Source of the DNA: Lichtheimia corymbifera B2541
Taxonomy: Eukaryota > Mucoromycota > Mucoromycetes > Mucorales > Lichtheimiaceae
Length of the DNA stretch: 40,928 nt
Reading direction: 5' to 3'
Assembly: GCA_000697475.1 (NCBI GenBank)
Contig: JNEU01000799.1
Location: 1-40,928, forward strand
How positions within the stretch are numbered: position 1 is the first letter of the stretch; each line of letters opens with the position of its first letter. The position numbers and the translations under genes are program-made. The notes beneath the pieces were generated by a model. It saw only the letters and a list, made by a program, of their open reading frames with translations. It searched no databases and was not told the origin of the DNA. This document shows, piece after piece, positions 28,666 to 40,682 of this stretch.

Positions 28666-31600
28666 ATGATTAATATACCCATATTGCTCCTCTGCTGGTT
28701 GTCATTGATAATACCATGGATCCATGCGTCGTTTATTGCACCCAACTTGCAAGCATCCCTCCCATTTCGGTCGGCTATGGCAACCACTGTACGGAATGGG
28801 AGTATGCTTCTTTTCGGTGGAAAAGGAAGCGGACCTCCATACCAGAACGATTTATTTGAGTTGACTCAACACGAAAAGACATATGCTTGGCGGAGAATAC
28901 CTCATGCAAATCAAGCAGCACCACAGGGTGTGATGTATTCCCGTTCAATCTATGATGAGCGCACTGACGCCTTGCTCGTATTTGGAGGATCAATTATGGC
29001 AGCAACGCCTGGAACAAGTCCTTTGCAAGTCTATCGATATGAATTTCGCACACGTCAATGGGAAACCCTGATGAACAGCACCATCAATCTTAGAGGCCAG
29101 CCATGGCCCGATAATCGTTTTCATTTTGATATGGCATATGATCCTTCTCAGCATATAGCCTATCTTGCAGGTGGCCATATCAACGGCTCCTATGTTGCCT
29201 CGGACATGTGGAGTATTGCTATTGATGGTCGCAATCTCACCTTCACGAGATTACAAGATATGCCAGCTCCTCGTCATGGTCACACCATGTCTTTCATTAG
29301 GTAAGCTATAATCCATCATCGGTAGTAGTAGTAGTAGTACTACTACTGCTACTTCTAGTACGAAAATTGAATGAGGTATGTTGTATAGTGGTGTCAATAA
29401 TTCGAGTGTTGAATCCTCCCGGGCCATCGTTTTTATAGGTGGCATTATACAAAACAATGGTCAAGGGCCACAGCTGGCAAGTATGGGTACGCTCGACGTA
29501 TACGATACCGTGCAAGATAAATGGATCACGGCAAGCATAACATCGGGTGGCAGCCCAGGTCGAGCAAATCATGTTGCCGCAGTGGGTAAGCTTTATATAC
29601 TATGCATATGGATCGATTGTTGATGCTTGGATTCTCGCTCTAGATGAATCCCAAAAGATTTATATCTTTGGAGGTAAAGAAGGATGCATGCATGATGGAC
29701 ATGAAAGAAAAAGCTAACAACAAGCAAATCGTTTTAGGTGACAATGGCGCTGTTGCTGAATACGACATGATGTTTTTTGATGACTTGCGGGTACTTGATC
29801 CATCAACCTGGGAGTGGGATGCGCCTAGTCCACAAGGTGTACCTCCTGGTAGGCGTTCCTATGCATCAGCAGCCATCTTGGATGGTCAATATATGACGAT
29901 TGCTTTTGGTATGCAAACATTGGCTTTGTATTATAACATAAAAGGAGCTCATAATGTACTATAGGATCTACGCTGAACGTTTGGTACAATGACATCAATG
30001 CTTTTTCCCTTGAAGACCAGAATTGGCATCAGAGCTTTGGTCGTGACGACACATTTTCTGATAACAATACCGGGTTGCCACCTGCTAGTATTGCTGGTAT
30101 TGTTGTTGGCGCCGTAGTGGGAGTAGCATTGCTGTTGGCTCTATTCTTCCTGCGACGAATATTATGGGACATGGTACAACAAATTGTATGGAAGCAGCGG
30201 TAAGTAATAACGTGGTGATCAAACAATGCATGATCTTACCTATATTTGATGTCTAGACAAGGAGAACCCGGATGGACTGAAGTATCTCGCATTGCATCGC
30301 TAACCTTCCTGATGATACTGTTTTGTGTGCTATTGGGTTTTATGCTACGACAAGTCTTTACAAGCCCCACTGTCATGCAACGGTATACGGATCCAAGTAA
30401 TTTTGTGGATGTTCCTGGTAAGAAAAGAGGAGGCTATATATGCATGTATGCCTTACCTTACGATCATTGTAATAGACATCCGATTTTGCTTTGACGGGTT
30501 TCCAACATCAGGCAGAGGAGCACCTGGTGATCCACGGCTTGCCTGCCAAACCGATATGGGCTATGACTGCAATTCAGATGTCATCAGCCTAGATCTCACC
30601 TATTTTCAACCAACAAGCACCACTGGCTTCAGCACATGCTTTTTATATCGGCCATCTCTTGATTTTAAGCTATCTCCAAGAACAGTGGGCAACAAGGGCT
30701 CTCGCTTGGTGTTTACGATTTTTGCAAATGGGTCTTATGCTTCCTCAGGACGCATACATATATCAGCCTATCCGCGTCTCCGTGATCCCAATGTGCGTTT
30801 ATATAACTTGACAGGTGTTACTGCAATGTCCAAAGCGGAGATAGCAGATTGGATCACCAACGAGCAATACAACATCCAAACGTCCAACACCTATACCATG
30901 CAGCTACTCAGCTATAATGGGATGGGATTCAATGTCGTGAACCGTCAAAGCTTGGTGCCTGATGCATGGAGTTATTTTGGTGTGCTACCGCATATCAATC
31001 ACCAACGCATCGTTGAAACGACTTTCCAGCAAAATCCACCCGATACCGGATATACCTCTTCTCATTCAGATATTGGTTACCTGAACGTGATACCTATGGA
31101 TTATGCCAATGTGCGTGATCGTGAAGTGCGTGTCTACACGTTACTGAATGCTCTCGGCTTTGTTGGTGGTGTTGCCAGCTTGTTTTTTACATTTCATAGC
31201 TGGCTTTGGGGTGCAAGGCCAAACTCACCCTGGGGTATTGTTCAGCGTTATGCTTCGGGTCATGCACAACGGTCCTTACGCAATAATTTACGAGCACGGT
31301 TCTTTGATCTTGCCCCATCTGATAACAGCGAACAGCGACCACAACAGCAAGCTAAACCAACAACGTATAGCAACATTCCTTTTGTCAATGAGGATGCCGC
31401 TTTTTCTTATAGCAGTCCTTATGACAGCGATATCAAAGAAGCCAATGAAGGTCGTATGCAGTTCATGGAAGATCGGTTACGGTTACTTGAACGTGTGGTG
31501 AAAAGTTATTATTTCGACACTGAGGTATTCCAACAACTGAACACTGCTGTCAACCCAACTACTGCACCCAAAAGCAACATCAGAGCTGTTACATCATCAT

Positions 31601-31758
31601 CGAGGCTATTTAGAATACCCGGTATCAATCGTCGACAAAGAAAACAAGATGAAGAGCAACAGCGAAACGAGCAGCATGTATTGACAGCTGTGCCATCTTC
31701 CTCATCCTCTGAAGAGGAATATGTTAGCAATAAGAATTATCATACACATGTAGAATAA
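28666..31758 (+). CDS. Secreted-side kelch propeller fused to a multi-pass membrane protein
   Basis: Seven exons (28666-29300, 29389-29585, 29644-29673, 29738-29908, 29965-30199, 30257-30417, 30476-31758) join in phase to 903 aa. A signal peptide (PILLLCWLSLIIPWIHA) precedes a kelch/galactose-oxidase-type beta-propeller (LLFGGKGSG, LVFGGS, YLAGGHINGS, IFGGDNGAV). A transmembrane helix (ASIAGIVVGAVVGVALLLAL) follows, then a second (FLMILFCVLLGFML). A soluble domain of about 240 residues with paired Cys and an N-glycosylation-rich surface comes next. Another hydrophobic stretch is LNALGFVGGVASLFFTF, followed by WLWGARPNSPWGIVQRY and a long cytosolic tail with a coiled-coil-like RLRLLERVVKSYY. 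The propeller would face the wall or extracytosolic space. Function unknown; a cell-surface sensor or polarity role is only a guess. Confidence 0.8.
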
Positions 31759-31879
31759 AAAAGCACATCCATTTTATTTACATCACAGCTACTATTGCTG
31801 GATGGATCAAGCGAAATCACGGGGTTTCATTGCAGTAGCTTGCTATCTCTCTTTCTCCCTCCGCCTTCTTCTTTTCACT

Positions 31880-32726
31880 ATGAAGTAAGTTGCATACACG
31901 ATCCATCGACACATTGGCCTTACTCATTGCTCTCCACAGTGTGGTGAAGGAGATTCAACGCATCAACGAATACGAGGTTAGTCGATCCGACTATACAGAA
32001 TCAGCATCATGGCACGCCCAGTACAAGGACACTGCATGGATCTTTGCTGGCAATCTTCCATTTGACTTGACCGAGGGTGATATTATTTGTATATTCTCAC
32101 AGTAAGGATTGTACGTTGTGTATGTATGTGCATATGGGCTTAAACGATCTCTTAGATATGGCGAGATTATGAATATCGAGCTTATTCGCGACAAGAGCAC
32201 TGGCAAGTCCAAAGGTTTTGCATTCTTGCAATATGAAGATCAACGTAGTACCGTGTTGGCAGTGGATAATTTGAATGGCAGCAAAGTAATTATATTGGTT
32301 GAAAGGATATATGCTAGGCGACAAAGTACTTATATCGCAATTAGGTGCTGGATCGGACATTGCGAGTGGATCATTCTTGGGGTCCAAAGCCGCGTCGAGT
32401 GAAGAAGGGTGATGAATGGGTCGAAGAGCCTTATATACCAACCAACAATGCTGCACCAAAGTTAATAGAAGGTATCTATATGGAGAAAAGGGATGGTATC
32501 ATGGTACTCATTTCTTGTTTTCCTAGTGAAATCTGGCGGTGGTGGTAGTAGTCGATCAGAGCGAGATGAAAAGGCCAGCGATAATGACGACCTCGATGCC
32601 GAAGATCCAATGGCAGCATACTTTCGTGATAAGAAGAGGAAAAAGAAGAAAAAGGAAAAGCATCACCATAGAGATGAACGCAAGAAACGACGACGACATC
32701 GCCATCACGACGACGACGATTATTAG
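31880..32726 (+). CDS. IST3: Ist3/Snu17 (RBMX2), RES complex splicing factor
   Basis: Ist3 is the RNA-binding core of the RES (pre-mRNA retention and splicing) complex with Bud13 and Pml1; it binds U2 snRNP-associated pre-mRNA in the nucleus. Five exons (31880-31884, 31940-32101, 32156-32285, 32345-32471, 32527-32726) give 207 aa. The first coding exon is only ATGAA. The N-terminus VVKEIQRINEYE and SWHAQYKDTAWIF, the RRM with RNP2 (WIFAGNL) and RNP1 (KGFAFLQY), and DLTEGDIICIFSQYGEI match yeast Ist3 and human RBMX2 closely. The extension after the RRM carries VDHSWGPKPRR, and the C-terminus is Lys/Arg/His-rich, as in RBMX2. The stop faces that of Nma111, about 170 bp away. Confidence 0.93.
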
Positions 32727-32899
32727 TTTTCTTCAATCTCATTTTATATATCATTCGACATGTTTTCATAAACCATCCCAATTCAACTCATATATATAAA
32801 AAAGCACCCATCTCATCATCTTCTATGCGATTCATTTGGATTTACAACACTTTTGAAGTGAATATATATTTACACAGCATTATCTTGGGGGGAAAAAGT

Positions 32900-35800
32900 C
32901 TATGCATCTTCACACATCCAACCGCACACCTTGGTTTGATCGCGGACGAGTTGCCAAGTTGACCAATAATGAAGATCAAGCTTGAGAGCTGCAACACGCA
33001 CGGTTTCGTTTCTGCTGATTGTTTTGATGCGGATGTATCCTTCATCATTGTTATCATCATCGTCTTCGGTATTATCAACACGCAATACATCTTGTTCGGT
33101 AAATTGGATTTCTCGTTCAGAAGCTTCACGCCTCACTGGAGGGATATAGCTTGGTCGACGACGGCGTAGCATTTCAGCTTCATGTGCATGCATGACATCA
33201 ATGAATGAATCGAGATCATGGACGGGTTCACCATTGACTTCAACAATCCATACGCCTGGTCGCAACACGTTCGATGCTGGAGAACCATAGAGTGTGCATG
33301 AGACGTATACGCCTTGAGGTACATCACGCACTTGCTCCAATACAGCTTTATAGGGTCTTTGAATCAAGGCACCTTGCCATCCAACCACACGTTTCGTCTC
33401 ATATTCACTAAACGTGGTCATTGGCACTGTCACATTCATTTCCTTGCCGTCTCGAAGAATAGTCTATAGATGATCCATCCATTAAACATTACCTCATAAA
33501 AGCACCTCTATTTTAAAACATACCATTTCAACGCTATCTCCATGATCGTGTAAATGCATAAGATCTGACATACGCGTTACGAGGCTTCCATTCATGCTGA
33601 GAATAACATCACCAACATTGAGAACCTTGGCAGATGGGCTTCGTTCATCGAGGATGCTAAGCACGTACAACAAAGTATGGCGTGTACTACCACTTTGTTC
33701 CACTTTGCGTACCCAATCATCTGACAAACCAAGTGTACGTGCAGCTGCAATACGCATCGTCCACAATTCAACGTCAAGACCCTTGAACACGGGTGTCGTA
33801 TCACCAGCCAAAAAGCGATCAATCGTAGGTCGTACAAGTGATGCTGACAATCCTGACATGAATGAAATGTCCTTGCCCTTATCATTTTGTGATGAATAAC
33901 TGAGCCAAAATCCTTGCACTTTTCCTTCTTCTGTTGTCAGCAATCCGCCTTGTGAATTGAACGAATCATCAATCTTGATTCCTTCCACATTCATGGCACG
34001 CCATCGGGGTGGTGAACATTCGCGAGTGCCAATATTGGATATACCACTCACAGTGGTCTTTTTTGAATTGATGCTATGATCACCCGACATGGCAGTAAAG
34101 TATACATCGTCGCCTTGAACCAACTCTTTTTCATCATTGCTGAATTCGATTGCAGCCACAGGCGTGTCACCAATAAGCTTGGGATCGTAGGTCAGCAGCG
34201 CAAAGTTGTAAAATGGATGGAGCAATAGCATTTTGCCAGGGATGATAATACTGTTGGCAAAAGTGAGCAAGATATCGCCCATGCTGATAGGCACCGTGTC
34301 TCGGTCACACACAATCAAGGGTGGATTGGTTGACACAATGAAGCCAGTGCCATAGAATTGCGTAGCCTTCATGCCATCCACCAGGTACGGCAAATAAAAG
34401 TCGATTGCAACAAAGCATGGAAGTAGTTTGCGTGTCACGTTCATTGCTGATGCATCCAAAGGTGGCAACGTCGCAGTGGAGGGTTGGTATGGTGCATTGG
34501 GTGGTGCGGGTGGCATCTCCTTATAGTCCCACGTGCCCGTTAAATCTATTGTTGTTTACATGTCAAACACCCAAAACAAATAAATCAGTGTGATCCAAAA
34601 TTTACCATTTCGGGAAGCGATCTTGAACTTGTGCCAGTGTCGATCCACATTCATAATCATGACCTTATCCTTGTATGCTTTGTGGAGAGAATAAAAACTA
34701 ATATAATGTGTGTCAGCATGTGTAGAAAGAGTGATTATCCGAGTTCACTTACCGGATGGGAACACGCGCACCATCTGGTAGAGTTTGCACGGCTTCAATG
34801 AAGGCATCCAAGTTTGGAGTAGGAATGTTGTTGACGCTGATAATGATGCTCTTACGCCATGCACTTGCACTTGCAAGCATATGACCAGAGGTGGCAACGT
34901 AAACACCAGTAACAGGCTGTGAATATGATTTGGCCAGTTGATATGATAAATTATGCACAATGCCACCGCCAATTTCGACAAAGCGACTAGGGGTAATTTC
35001 ATGCAGATCTTGCACTGTTATTTGCACATCCAGCATCTTTTTCCCACGTGAGATAGTCAACTTGATTGTTTTGCCCACCGAGTCATCAATAATACCGAAC
35101 AATGAAATGAAATGGGGCACCATATGGTCATTGCAGCCAATCACAATGTCGCCAGGCATCAACATACCATCTGCTGGGCCCTTGGGAAGTAACGAGCGTA
35201 CCACCAACATGCCAGTTTCTTCTGGAAATCGTGTACGCACTTTTTCTTCCATGTGTGCTTTGAGACCTAAACGTCGCACCTCGTTGTACGGCAAGTATTC
35301 AAATTCGGTTTGTAGTGTTCCACGAGGGACTTGCTCGCCTCTTTGCACATGATGCAAAGCACGTTTGACACGATCCAATGGTAAGTAATAGCTTGAAGAC
35401 GCACGTGTTGCACCACCTGCATTCAACGCCACTGCATGGCCATCAATGTCAAGTACAGGACTACCAGATGATCCACCACTTGTTCCCGATGCAGCTTGCA
35501 GGTAGAATGTGTTAAAGTCATTGTATTCGCCTACACCGTATTCAGGAGCTCTGTGTGTGTGTCGATTGTATTAGAACAATGAATTCCATCATGCTTTTAT
35601 GTATACACTTGCCTTCGATCAAGACGAGCCAATGTACCGGCCAAGATGCTGAGCTTTTCACCTGCATCATTACTGATAGAAAAATTTGTCAGCATCATCA
35701 TACCAATAAACCAACGCGTGATAACCTTACCCAACGACACGGATATCCAAACCCACTTTGGCACGTTGAGGGCTAAGCTCGATCTCTTGAATTTCCATAA

Positions 35801-36531
35801 ACTTGACTTTGGTGGGATCAAACTATAAAAAACGTCATGACGATATCATTTATGGTGTCAGCTGGTTCCCATTTTCGGACTTTTACGTTTCTCCTCCTCA
35901 TCCCCATACCTGCATGAATCCAAAGTCGTGCACAGGATCTCGATAGACTGGCTTCAAGTCGACTTCTTCATAGTTGGTCAAAACGGCTTGGGCAACGATG
36001 GGAGCGGGTGATACAACGTGGCGATTGGTCAAGATGATGCCTCGTTGCGCATCCACAATGAAACCCGTTGCAGTGTATCCACCTATTTTATACATTATTA
36101 ATATATTCTACATAAACACAGGTATATAACCTACCCGAAGTCTCCGTATCAAAACTACGAACATGGCTAGCTTTGATGGATACAATAGCCTTGATAGCTC
36201 TTTCCAATGTGGGTTCCCAAGATCGTGCTTTGTATGGGATGCTCGTGCTTTGTCGTGGCTCATATGCATCGCCAAATTGATAGTCGACTGGAAGTCGTGG
36301 TTGTAAACCTGAAGATGTCCAAGCCAAAGATTTGGATCGTCCTTTAAACGAGCCGCTAGTCGAGTTTGGGTCAAATTTGTAGGCTGATGCTCCAGCTGCT
36401 GAAGGAGAAGAAGAAAAGGCATTGTTATCACTACCAAGGCCGTGTGCATTCGCACCCGTTCTATCAGGTGTATCAATACCACCACGTGGAGGTGGTGTTG
36501 CTACAAGTGGATGTTGAATTGAGTCATCCAT
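32900..36531 (-). CDS. NMA111: Nma111, nuclear HtrA-like serine protease
   Basis: Nma111 (Ynm3) is a nuclear HtrA/Omi-family protease linked in yeast to heat tolerance, lipid homeostasis and cleavage of Bir1. Eight exons (36531-36135, 36082-35910, 35822-35731, 35672-35613, 35550-34753, 34697-34606, 34545-33524, 33463-32900) give 1,065 aa (yeast 997). The Ser-rich N-terminus is disordered. The protease domain shows His154 (TNRHVV), Asp185 (DFGFMQ) and Ser near 269 in [11 protein letters not shown] domains follow, then a second, degenerate protease-like half ([20 protein letters not shown] lacking the catalytic Ser motif) and further PDZ-like segments. The intron at 35612-35551 uses a GC donor (AAG|GCAAGT). 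A CACGTG site lies about 155 bp upstream. Confidence 0.94.
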
Positions 36532-36917
36532 TACTGTGGAGAAGAATGAATAAGAAGAAAGAATCTTGGAATTAGAGACAAGGAGGGGGGTTTGTTGGTA
36601 ATTTTCATGCTAAAATTATCACTCCGCCCTTTGCCATGGTGCCACACATACACAACCCCATGCATAAGGGAAACGCTTTAGAGCACTGCACGTGATTTGG
36701 GAAACTGCTTTCAAGACCACCTAATCGTCATCATAGATGTCTCGCTGTAATTCCATAACACAGGCTACCTATAATAATTTAATGGCGACTGCATACATAA
36801 AAGAGAGGATTTATTGGTAATGTGATCTAGAGATACCCAATTGAATGCTCACGAAGTATGAATGAGACAATTATATCCGATGAAAAATGTCGTTTATTCC
36901 TTCATCAATCAAAATAG
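36532..36917. promoter_or_regulatory. Nma111 promoter and subunit g 3' flank
   Basis: The 386 bp contain CACGTG at 36689-36694 and no gene. Both flanking genes are on the minus strand, so this should hold the Nma111 promoter and the 3' end of the subunit g transcript. Confidence 0.4.
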
Positions 36918-37336
36918 CTACAACTCCATCTTTTCCGCATGATGTGCTCCAGGCTCCTCGACCTTGTATCCGATCAAGTTTCTACGACCCACTACTTCGC
37001 CGATCAAAAAGAATGTGTACAGCTCGGCAGCAACGACAGCACCTTTAGCTACGTCTTGCTTGGTAAGGTTCTTCCATGTCGACGCGTTGAATAGGTCTTT
37101 CTTCACGTATTGTTGCGCTTCTGAAAACTGCTGTCCACTGGGAAAATTCATACGCTCCTTGGTATACACTTGCTTGGCAATCTCGCCTACCACCTTGGCA
37201 TCATACACGGCGCATCGTTGTACAGCTGTCATTGGGCAACGGGTTAGATCTATAAAGGCTTGCAATGTCCCAATAAATGTGCTTTACCCATCAACTTTGA
37301 GCAGATAGTCTTGAGTGAACTAGTGGCTTGACTCAT
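36918..37336 (-). CDS. ATP20: Mitochondrial ATP synthase subunit g
   Basis: Subunit g sits in the membrane part of mitochondrial F1Fo-ATP synthase, where with subunit e it supports dimer formation and cristae shape. Two exons (37336-37288, 37225-36918) give 118 aa, matching yeast Atp20 (115 aa). The single helix region GAVVAAELYTFFLIGEVVGRR and the conserved GRRNLIGYKV motif identify the family, with FNASTWKNLT before it. The start MSQATSSLKTICSKLM follows a leader containing an uninterrupted CAA/AAC trinucleotide run. The intron at 37287-37226 is 62 nt; its retention would create a frame that reads MGKAHLLGHCKPL and stops. Confidence 0.9.
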
Positions 37337-37825
37337 GTTTACAAGTGTTGTTGTTGTTGTTGTTGTTGTGAGAAAGAAGAGGTTGAAAAATGAATCACAC
37401 ACGCGACGACGCGCATATTGCTGTGATAGCTGCATATACAGATTCCACCCAGCAACGCCCTTTTGTTACACGAAATCAGCTTGACATCCTCCCGACTGCT
37501 CTCTGCTATTCAATGAATAAGGCATCGCTTTATTATAAGAGTAGAACTATAGCTCTGTAATAAATAAAAGCTTGATTTCAATTCATGCAAAATGCAACAT
37601 TGTCAAGAAAGAGAGAAGCACACCCTTGTAGTACTCCGGATAAATTTGACTTCCACGGGAAAGCTAATAGTTACCCAACATCGTCAACATGCTATACGCC
37701 CAGCAACCAATCAAACCAAAGTGCAACACATGACGAAAGCATTTTCGCATAAAAAGGTACTATTGCAGCGACCCTAAAGTTCTGTGGCGCTTCGCTTCTT
37801 TTTTCTCGCCTATTACAACAACAAC
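37337..37825. promoter_or_regulatory. Divergent promoter region of ATP20 and the aldo-keto reductase
   Basis: The 489 bp lie between divergent starts. The ATP20 side carries a (GTT) run at about 37345-37370, read as CAA repeats in the mRNA leader. The reductase side ends in a CT-rich stretch and ACAACAACATGG. No other gene is supported. Confidence 0.45.
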
Positions 37826-39104
37826 ATGGTCGACCCCATCCTATTGCAACGCACTGGTGATAGGATCCCTGCTGTAGGTCTCGGCACATACAAAATAACT
37901 AATGACCAAGGCGAGGAGGCTATCTACAATGCCATCAAAGTTGGCTACAGGTACGTCTTAAACCCTACCATCACACCCACTTTGTTCTACTACAGGCACT
38001 TATTATACGGCTCCAAGGCATATCGACACAGCATCTGTCTACGCCAATGAGCAAGGAGTGGGTCGTGGTATAAAAAAGGCGATTGATGAAGGCATTGTCA
38101 CTCGGAAGGATCTTTTTGGTAAGTGAGATGACGCAGGTTACTACTATTTTGTTTATGGATTGGGAGGGGGACCATGTGTCGCTATTACACCGCACATGAA
38201 GAGTAGTAATGACACCATGGTTTGCTCACACGTTTTATCAAAAGTTGTTACCAAGTTATGGAACGCCTTCCACCGAAAGGAGCACGTGCGACCAGCATTT
38301 GACAGACAACTGAAGGATCTCGGCTTAGATTACATTGATTTGTATTACATGCATTGTAAGCTAGCATCACCAAACACAACCATGATTCCTACTCGCTCAT
38401 GCAACATTATAGGGCCATTTGCGCAAAAATACGTAGATCCAGCCGTCGAATATCCAACAGCTTGGAATCATCCAGAAACCAAGAGATTTGAATGGGATCA
38501 TGTGCCTGTGCAAGAAACATGGCATGAAATGGAAAAGCTAGTGGACCAAGGATTAGTACGCAACCTCGGCATTGCCAACTTTAATGTGCAAATGACATTG
38601 GATCTGCTCACCTATTGTAGTATCAAGCCAGATGTTATTCAAGGTATATATGTCATATTACTGCATGATGGACAAGGGCTGATGATGCCATTTTTATTCA
38701 TACTACAAGTGGAGATACATCCATATCTTCAACGCAACAAGTTTATCGACTGGATGAAACGTCAAGGCATTCAGGTTACTGCCTACTCATCTTTTGGATC
38801 AGCTGCTTTTGATGTATTCACCCAAGAGAACAAGCACCTAACACCGTTACTCGAGCACGAGACGATCAAAGGAATAGCTGATAAACATGGAAAGACAACT
38901 TCACAAGTGTTACTACGATGGGCCCTTGAACGTGGATTGGTGGTGATTCCCAAAAGCGGTAATGTGGATCGCATGAAGACGAACTTGGACTTGCATTCGT
39001 TTTCGCTTGATGATAATGATCGTAATGCTATTGCTGCCATGAATGCAAACATCCGCTTTAATGACTTGGAGATCTACGGTATCGATATCCCATTGTATGA
39101 ATAA
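37826..39104 (+). CDS. Aldo-keto reductase, xylose-reductase-like
   Basis: This is an NAD(P)H-dependent cytosolic reductase of aldehydes and aldoses; the closest recalled family is fungal D-xylose reductase (AKR2), which makes xylitol. Five exons (37826-37950, 38018-38118, 38245-38355, 38413-38643, 38710-39104) give 320 aa, the family length. The catalytic tetrad is Asp45 and Tyr50 ([11 protein letters not shown]), Lys79 (VVTKLWN) and His112 (YYMHWPF). The coenzyme motif is [12 protein letters not shown], and the C-terminal [13 protein letters not shown] resembles the RFNDPWDWDNIPIF type. [11 protein letters not shown] and [12 protein letters not shown] match xylose reductases. Substrate choice cannot be read from sequence alone. 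No neighbours belong to sugar metabolism. Confidence 0.9.
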
Positions 39105-40682
39105 ATAAGAGATATTTCATTCTAAGCCGCATTATATACGCTCTTTGTTGATCCATTCATTGTCGACGTCCATATCTACATGATCACTTATGACTCGTGA
39201 TTAAAGCTAAGATCAATGGAAGCTGCATGTCTTTTGTCGCGTGTCGACAACGCGATGGCACTTTGCTATGTTTTCGGTTACTGTAGTAGGGTGGGTATCA
39301 AGAGCATGCGTTAATTGTCATAACCAGCATAATCCAAAATGGCTCTTTGTGAATGACGTTGCCATGGATACATTCAAAGAGACACTCAATAAGGACAATG
39401 AGACCATGTAAACATTGTGGATGTACGTACAACAAGCCATTGCACTGTTAATACTATGACCTTTTTCCTTCGATAATCAAAGACAATCAAAGAATGAACC
39501 AAAAAGGCGTTGAGCTATACTCTCTAATACAGCCTCTTTTCCTTTATCATTGCATTTACAAGTGGATAATCCTTCATTGCCCATATCATGAGTCTTCAGT
39601 AATGCTATGCATCAAATGCCTACACAGAGCGAGGTGCAAATCAGGGAAAAGAATGGCTTCTTACACTATAGAAGCTTAGAAATGGCTGACCACATAATCC
39701 CGTATTCGTTAAATCCAAAATCATTTATAAGAGATAGATTGAGAGGTACAATGGATTGCTCCATTTGGGGAGATACATCGATTTGGAAAGTTGCTATCCT
39801 TTGGGCATGGAATTGTAGCAAGATGAGTGGGTAGACCTGAGGTGGCACTTGGTGTGCAGTGGCGAATTACATGCATGGCGTATTATAGCATGAGTTGGAT
39901 GATCGTCGTTGTACATGATTCACAGGTTGCTAATGGGAGCTGCCATGGAAAGGTTCAGGATGATAGTTTCAAGCATAATGGTATTGTTGACACCCTTTTC
40001 CACCCGTTGTATATATCCATATCCTTCCATCCCATCCACCAAACCAATATCCAGATCTAAATCCATATTCATAAGAGGTCGTTTGTATTAAGCAAGTTGC
40101 TACACGTAAATAAAGCTGCTTCTATACAATGGCTATCTGCTGTTCACGTAAAAAAGGCTGTAAGGCATGCTGCTGCAAGTAACTTGAGATAATGGAGTAA
40201 TGGCTGTTGTTGCTGTTACGTTTGGTTGTGGCAGAGGAATATGCAAGAGCGTGTGTTGTAGTAGAATGACAAGGTTGTGAATGCTGTTTGAGACAATGGA
40301 CTGAAGAGGTTGCTAATAGCAACTGCTGAATGAATGCTGTTACGTTTGATTGTGGTCGAGGAGTGTGCAAGAGAGCGTGTAGCGTGTCAAGGAAAGCGGG
40401 TGTTGCTGTAGTGGGGGTCCACACGCCATGGAACTTGCCATTCAGTCAAAGGCAATCAGATCAAGCCTTTCGTAGCATTGACATGGTGGGATGAAGCAGG
40501 ACAATCGTTCGCAGGTTATAGTTGTAGTTAAATGGGGCAACAGTTGAGAATGGGAAGAAGAGGGATATAAAGTGTGAGCGGAAGAGGTGGAAATTAAATC
40601 TGTCAGGCAGTCAGACATATCCATATACACCGATATCAATGCATGATACATATTGAGATTGCCTGTCTCGAACCTCAAACTT
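39105..40682. other. Gene-poor 3' region without a recognised gene
   Basis: Several short frames look possible but unsupported. A plus-strand frame to about 39408 ends WLFVNDVAMDTFKETLNKD and has no clear start. A minus-strand ATG at about 40063 opens 51 codons (MNMDLDLDIGLVDGMEGYGY), followed by another open segment at 39838-39666 (VSPQMEQSIVPLNLSLINDF). A degenerate direct repeat of about 60 bp containing GCTGTTACGTTTG recurs at 40212 and 40336. I recognise none of these; the tract may hold decayed gene or transposon pieces. Confidence 0.35.

Noticed and set aside
39240..39408. Plus-strand frame ending WLFVNDVAMDTFKETLNKD
   Set aside because: It looks protein-like but has no convincing start or splice partner, and no family is recognised; mentioned only within the 3' region entry.
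40122..40424. 100-codon minus-strand frame rich in Thr, Ser and Gln
   Set aside because: It starts with GTG, overlaps a degenerate direct repeat, and has low-complexity composition; no support as a gene.
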